From a virus, in the IMG/VR virus record IMGVR_UViG_3300005563_000014, positions 1-41,793 of that record: a stretch of DNA of 41,793 bases; one strand, given 5' to 3'. The position numbers and the translations under genes are program-made. The notes under the pieces are model-generated. The model ran no database searches and was not told the origin of the DNA. It was given only the letters and a program-made list of their open reading frames with translations. Below, one piece after another: positions 39,831 through 41,793 of this stretch; position 1 is the stretch's first letter, and each line of letters begins with the position of its first letter.

Positions 39831-40072
39831 GTGATCCTCTCACGATCGAACGCGACACCTACGGCAAATGGCGGGTGCTCTACAAAGGCGAGATCGCCAG
39901 CAGCGCACCCGGAGCGATGTCCTGGTTCCGGCGCAAGCGGGATGCTCAGAGCTTCATAAATTGGCTGCGATTTGCGTTCGGCGAGCGCCTTAACGAGCCG
40001 GATTTTCGTATGTCCGAGCGTGAGCGGGAAGCGCTTTTTCGGGCGCTGGAAGAGAAGGGTGCGGGTACATGA
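39827..40072 (+). CDS. Small hypothetical basic protein
   Basis: The 81-residue protein starts at GTG 39827 overlapping the previous stop. It contains DTYGKWRVLYKGEIASS and WFRRKRDAQSFINWLRFAFG; possibly nucleic-acid binding, not shown. Confidence 0.6.
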   Translation: MSDPLTIERDTYGKWRVLYKGEIASSAPGAMSWFRRKRDAQSFINWLRFAFGERLNEPDFRMSEREREALFRALEEKGAGT

Positions 40073-40094
40073 TACCGCGCGTTAATTTGTGCTT

Positions 40095-40140
40095 GTGCGA
40101 ATCACTTCAAAAGCACAGTGTCGATTGAAGTGATTCGCAC
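40095..40140. repeat. 16-bp perfect inverted repeat before RuvC gene
   Basis: GTGCGAATCACTTCAA (40095-40110) and TTGAAGTGATTCGCAC (40125-40140) are perfect complements around a 14-base loop. The arm contains AGTGATTCGC, the same core as conserved motif sites 1 and 6. It ends 14 bases before the RuvC-like gene. Confidence 0.85.
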
Positions 40141-40154
40141 CCAAGGGAACACTG

Positions 40155-40616
40155 ATGAACGTCCTTTTCAGCATAGACCCCGGCAAGACCGGAGCGGTTG
40201 CGGTGTTCGCCGACAACATGCTCACCGACATGATCGACCCCGAGAACGGAAGCCTGACGCGCCCGTTCGCCGACCGGCTTCTCGACGCGATCGACTTCCG
40301 TCACCAGGTCCGCGTGGTGATCGAGAAAGTGAACGGCGCTCCCGGCCAGTCAGGCCCGGCCGCGTTCAATTTCGGCGACGGCTTCGGGCAACTGAAGGGC
40401 GTCTGCATCGGTCTCGGTTTCAATCCGGTTCTGGTTCCGCCAGCAACGTGGAAGGTCGCGATGGGCCTACGCGGGCTCGACAAGAGCGCCTCGATCGACG
40501 CGGCCGTGAAGCTGTGGGGAAACAAGTTCTTTTACCTGAAGAAGCACGACGGGAGAGCCGAAGCGGCTCTGCTCGGCCAGTACTGGATTCAGCAGTTGGG
40601 AAAGGCAGTGGCATGA
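40155..40616 (+). CDS. RuvC-like Holliday junction resolvase
   Basis: The 153-residue protein has RuvC/RNase H-like acidic residues: SIDPGKTG (Asp8), VVIEKVNG (Glu57), and HDGRAEAALLG (Asp132, Glu136). Such enzymes cut four-way junctions before packaging or during recombination. AAGGGA precedes the ATG. A 16-bp cruciform-capable repeat lies just upstream. Confidence 0.88.
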   Translation: MNVLFSIDPGKTGAVAVFADNMLTDMIDPENGSLTRPFADRLLDAIDFRHQVRVVIEKVNGAPGQSGPAAFNFGDGFGQLKGVCIGLGFNPVLVPPATWKVAMGLRGLDKSASIDAAVKLWGNKFFYLKKHDGRAEAALLGQYWIQQLGKAVA

Positions 40617-40741
40617 TCGGCCACCGCACCTACATCGACCCGCCGCGGACCTCGCGGGTGCGAATGACGCAGTGGATCGCTCCAAAGCGGCCGGGCCACC
40701 GCGCGTTCTTTTCCCCCACCCGTCCCCAACAAGGGAGGTAG
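40613..40741 (+). CDS. 42-residue basic peptide
   Basis: The ORF starts in an ATGA overlap with the resolvase stop and ends before the next gene. It is rich in Arg and Pro (PRTSRVRMTQWIAPKRPGHR). No family is recognised. Confidence 0.5.
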   Translation: MIGHRTYIDPPRTSRVRMTQWIAPKRPGHRAFFSPTRPQQGR

Positions 40742-40746
40742 GTGAA

Positions 40747-40911
40747 ATGCCACAAGTAATCACCGGGCGCCCAATCGAGGACTGGGTACAGGACTATCTT
40801 GATCGCCAGAAGCTAGACGGGCCCGATCCCATCGATGTTGTGGTGAGGCTGGTCACAAATGCGTTTCGTGAAGAACTAGCCAAGATAAAAGGTTCGTTAA
40901 ATGACCAATAA
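40747..40911 (+). CDS. Small hypothetical protein
   Basis: The 54-residue protein starts at ATG 40747 after GGGAGGT. It is helical and acidic (DWVQDYLDRQKLDGPDPIDV). It overlaps the following cassette gene by 11 bases. No family is recognised. Confidence 0.65.
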   Translation: MPQVITGRPIEDWVQDYLDRQKLDGPDPIDVVVRLVTNAFREELAKIKGSLNDQ

Positions 40912-41092
40912 ATCCGCACTGCTGGAACTGGCGTCCCGCGCAGCAGTGGCACAAGTGTGGCCACGGTCTGTTGCAGATAGCAACGCCGAGCATCTTTCGC
41001 CAAGGCAAATCGAGATGCTCTACGCCGCGTCTGCTTGGGCTTACGATGCCGCCGCCGCACTCAGGGCACTAGCAAAGGAGAAGGGGGAATGA
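40901..41092 (+). CDS. Cassette gene B1, hypothetical protein
   Basis: The 63-residue protein starts MTNKSALLELASRAA and ends ALRALAKEKGE. The ends match the 105-residue gene at 398, but the middle (HLSPRQIEMLYAASAWAYD) differs. It is the first gene of the second cassette and is ATGA-coupled to the next. Confidence 0.75.
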   Translation: MTNKSALLELASRAAVAQVWPRSVADSNAEHLSPRQIEMLYAASAWAYDAAAALRALAKEKGE

Positions 41093-41093
41093 G
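41055..41093 (+). repeat. Cassette anchor repeat 1, copy B
   Basis: Identical to 678-716 (39 bases). Confidence 0.9.
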
Positions 41094-41469
41094 TGAGACT
41101 GATAGCGACAAATTTCACGCGCACGACGGCATCTACGCCAGCCGTTCGTTTGGCGATTTTGTCGAGTTCCATCAGGGCGGCAAATATCTCTTCTCGTTCA
41201 ACGCGGTAGAGTGGGCGACAATCATAGCCTATGTGTCGGTCGGCGGTTATTCCGAAGACAAGTATCGTGCGGCCTTGGCGCTGCACCGCAATGACGAGCG
41301 ATATTGGTCAAAAGAGTTTTCCCGCCTTCGCGCGCTTTCAGGGAAAATGTTCTCTGCGTTGACCGCTATCCAAGCGTGGATACGATCACCGTCTAACAAT
41401 CCGCCGCGGTTCGACCTCATGGATGAGGCGATCGCGGAAGCGTCACGCACCGAGGGCGCTCTCCGATGA
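41089..41469 (+). CDS. Cassette gene B2, hypothetical protein
   Basis: The 126-residue protein (MSETDSDKFHAHDGIYASRS) shows no relation to the zinc-finger gene in the same position of cassette A. It has YLFSFNAVEWATIIAYVSVGG and a helical C-terminus (FDLMDEAIAEASRTE). No family is recognised. It overlaps the junction gene as ATGA. Confidence 0.7.
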   Translation: MSETDSDKFHAHDGIYASRSFGDFVEFHQGGKYLFSFNAVEWATIIAYVSVGGYSEDKYRAALALHRNDERYWSKEFSRLRALSGKMFSALTAIQAWIRSPSNNPPRFDLMDEAIAEASRTEGALR

Positions 41470-41498
41470 CCGACACACCCGAACGCGAGCTGATCGAG
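41466..41498 (+). repeat. Cassette anchor repeat 2, copy B
   Basis: Identical to 864-896 (33 bases). Confidence 0.9.
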
Positions 41499-41793
41499 GC
41501 GCTGCGAAGCCCAACGCAATGGTCGTGCATATTCGAGTACGATGGACAACCGCGCTATGGAACAACCGACGCACCAATACGCGCAGCCGATACCATCGAA
41601 GCGTTACTATCAAGGGTAGATAAGCTGGAAGAGGCGCTGCGGGAATGCCCGATTGGCCTGTTCTGGAGCGGCGAGGAACTTTGCCTGAAAACGGAATACG
41701 GCAACAACGAGGGCCGCATTGACGCCTACATAGTTTCGACTGGCGAGTTCTTCTGGGGATCGCCACCGCAGAGCATCGCCAGCCAGCGTGAGG
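41466..41793 (+). CDS. Junction-spanning small protein, N-terminal part
   Basis: This gene begins MTDTPERELIEALRSP and continues across the contig end to TGA 311-313; the joined reading frame is 176 codons. Shared anchors with the gene at 864-1130 are its first 33 bases and 41592-41632. Its middle (WSCIFEYDGQPRYGTTDAPI) is distinct. The function is not recognised. Confidence 0.8.
   Translation, partial: MTDTPERELIEALRSPTQWSCIFEYDGQPRYGTTDAPIRAADTIEALLSRVDKLEEALRECPIGLFWSGEELCLKTEYGNNEGRIDAYIVSTGEFFWGSPPQSIASQRE
41592..41632 (+). repeat. Cassette anchor repeat 3, copy B
   Basis: Identical to 990-1030 (41 bases). Confidence 0.9.
41684..41793. repeat. Terminal direct repeat, right copy
   Basis: Identical to 1-110. 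It marks closure of the genome and lies inside the junction-spanning gene. Confidence 0.95.

Overview
This window is a complete or near-complete genome of a tailed bacteriophage with a short-tail (podovirus-type) gene set. The first 110 bases are repeated exactly as the last 110 bases (1-110 = 41684-41793), and one open reading frame (176 codons) runs without interruption across the joined ends. The unit genome is therefore about 41,683 bp and the contig is circularly closed, circularly permuted, or carries a short terminal repeat. DNA is GC-rich with dense, overlapping genes. A tyrosine integrase lies directly beside what looks like the 3' half of a tRNA-Val(GAC) gene, so the phage is probably temperate. 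The host is probably a GC-rich proteobacterium, perhaps an alphaproteobacterium; this is inference from base composition and the tRNA remnant only.

Layout. (1) 38.6 kb through the contig ends to 1.6 kb, + strand: small accessory genes, a RuvC-like resolvase, and two adjacent copies of a three-gene cassette whose members share gene ends but differ in their middles. (2) 1.6-10.5 kb, + strand: replication and recombination genes: SNF2-type helicase, Cas4/RecB-like iron-sulfur nuclease (DUF2800), DUF2815 protein, family A DNA polymerase and a primase-polymerase/helicase. (3) 10.5-12.1 kb: small gene, integrase and attP, where transcription from both sides converges. (4) 12.1-37.8 kb, - strand, read right to left: holin-like protein, lipoprotein, small genes, large terminase, portal, scaffold, N4-gp56-type capsid protein with an inserted beta domain, tail adaptor, large tail protein, fibre, lysis genes, tailspike, two small modifying-enzyme-like genes, three internal/ejection proteins, a PurD-like ATP-grasp enzyme and a last small gene. 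(5) 37.8-38.6 kb: an 800-bp non-coding divergent region rich in inverted repeats, a candidate origin or packaging region.

How it works together: integrase plus attP give lysogeny; the 1.6-10.5 kb block copies the DNA; terminase, portal, scaffold and capsid build the head; a podovirus tail with tailspike and fibres binds the cell; internal proteins, one with an M15-like peptidase head domain, are likely ejected to open the wall; GH108 endolysin with holin/spanin-like proteins lyses the host. No CI-type repressor was recognised.

Most notable signals: a textbook bacterial parS centromere site (TGTTTCACGTGGAACA) in the scaffold leader; a 14-bp motif (TGWNWMRYGCGGTA) at six intergenic sites, three of them just after a hairpin; the tandem cassettes with variable middles; a 16-bp perfect inverted repeat just upstream of the RuvC-like resolvase; and two small genes whose frames are broken, one at a C9 run.
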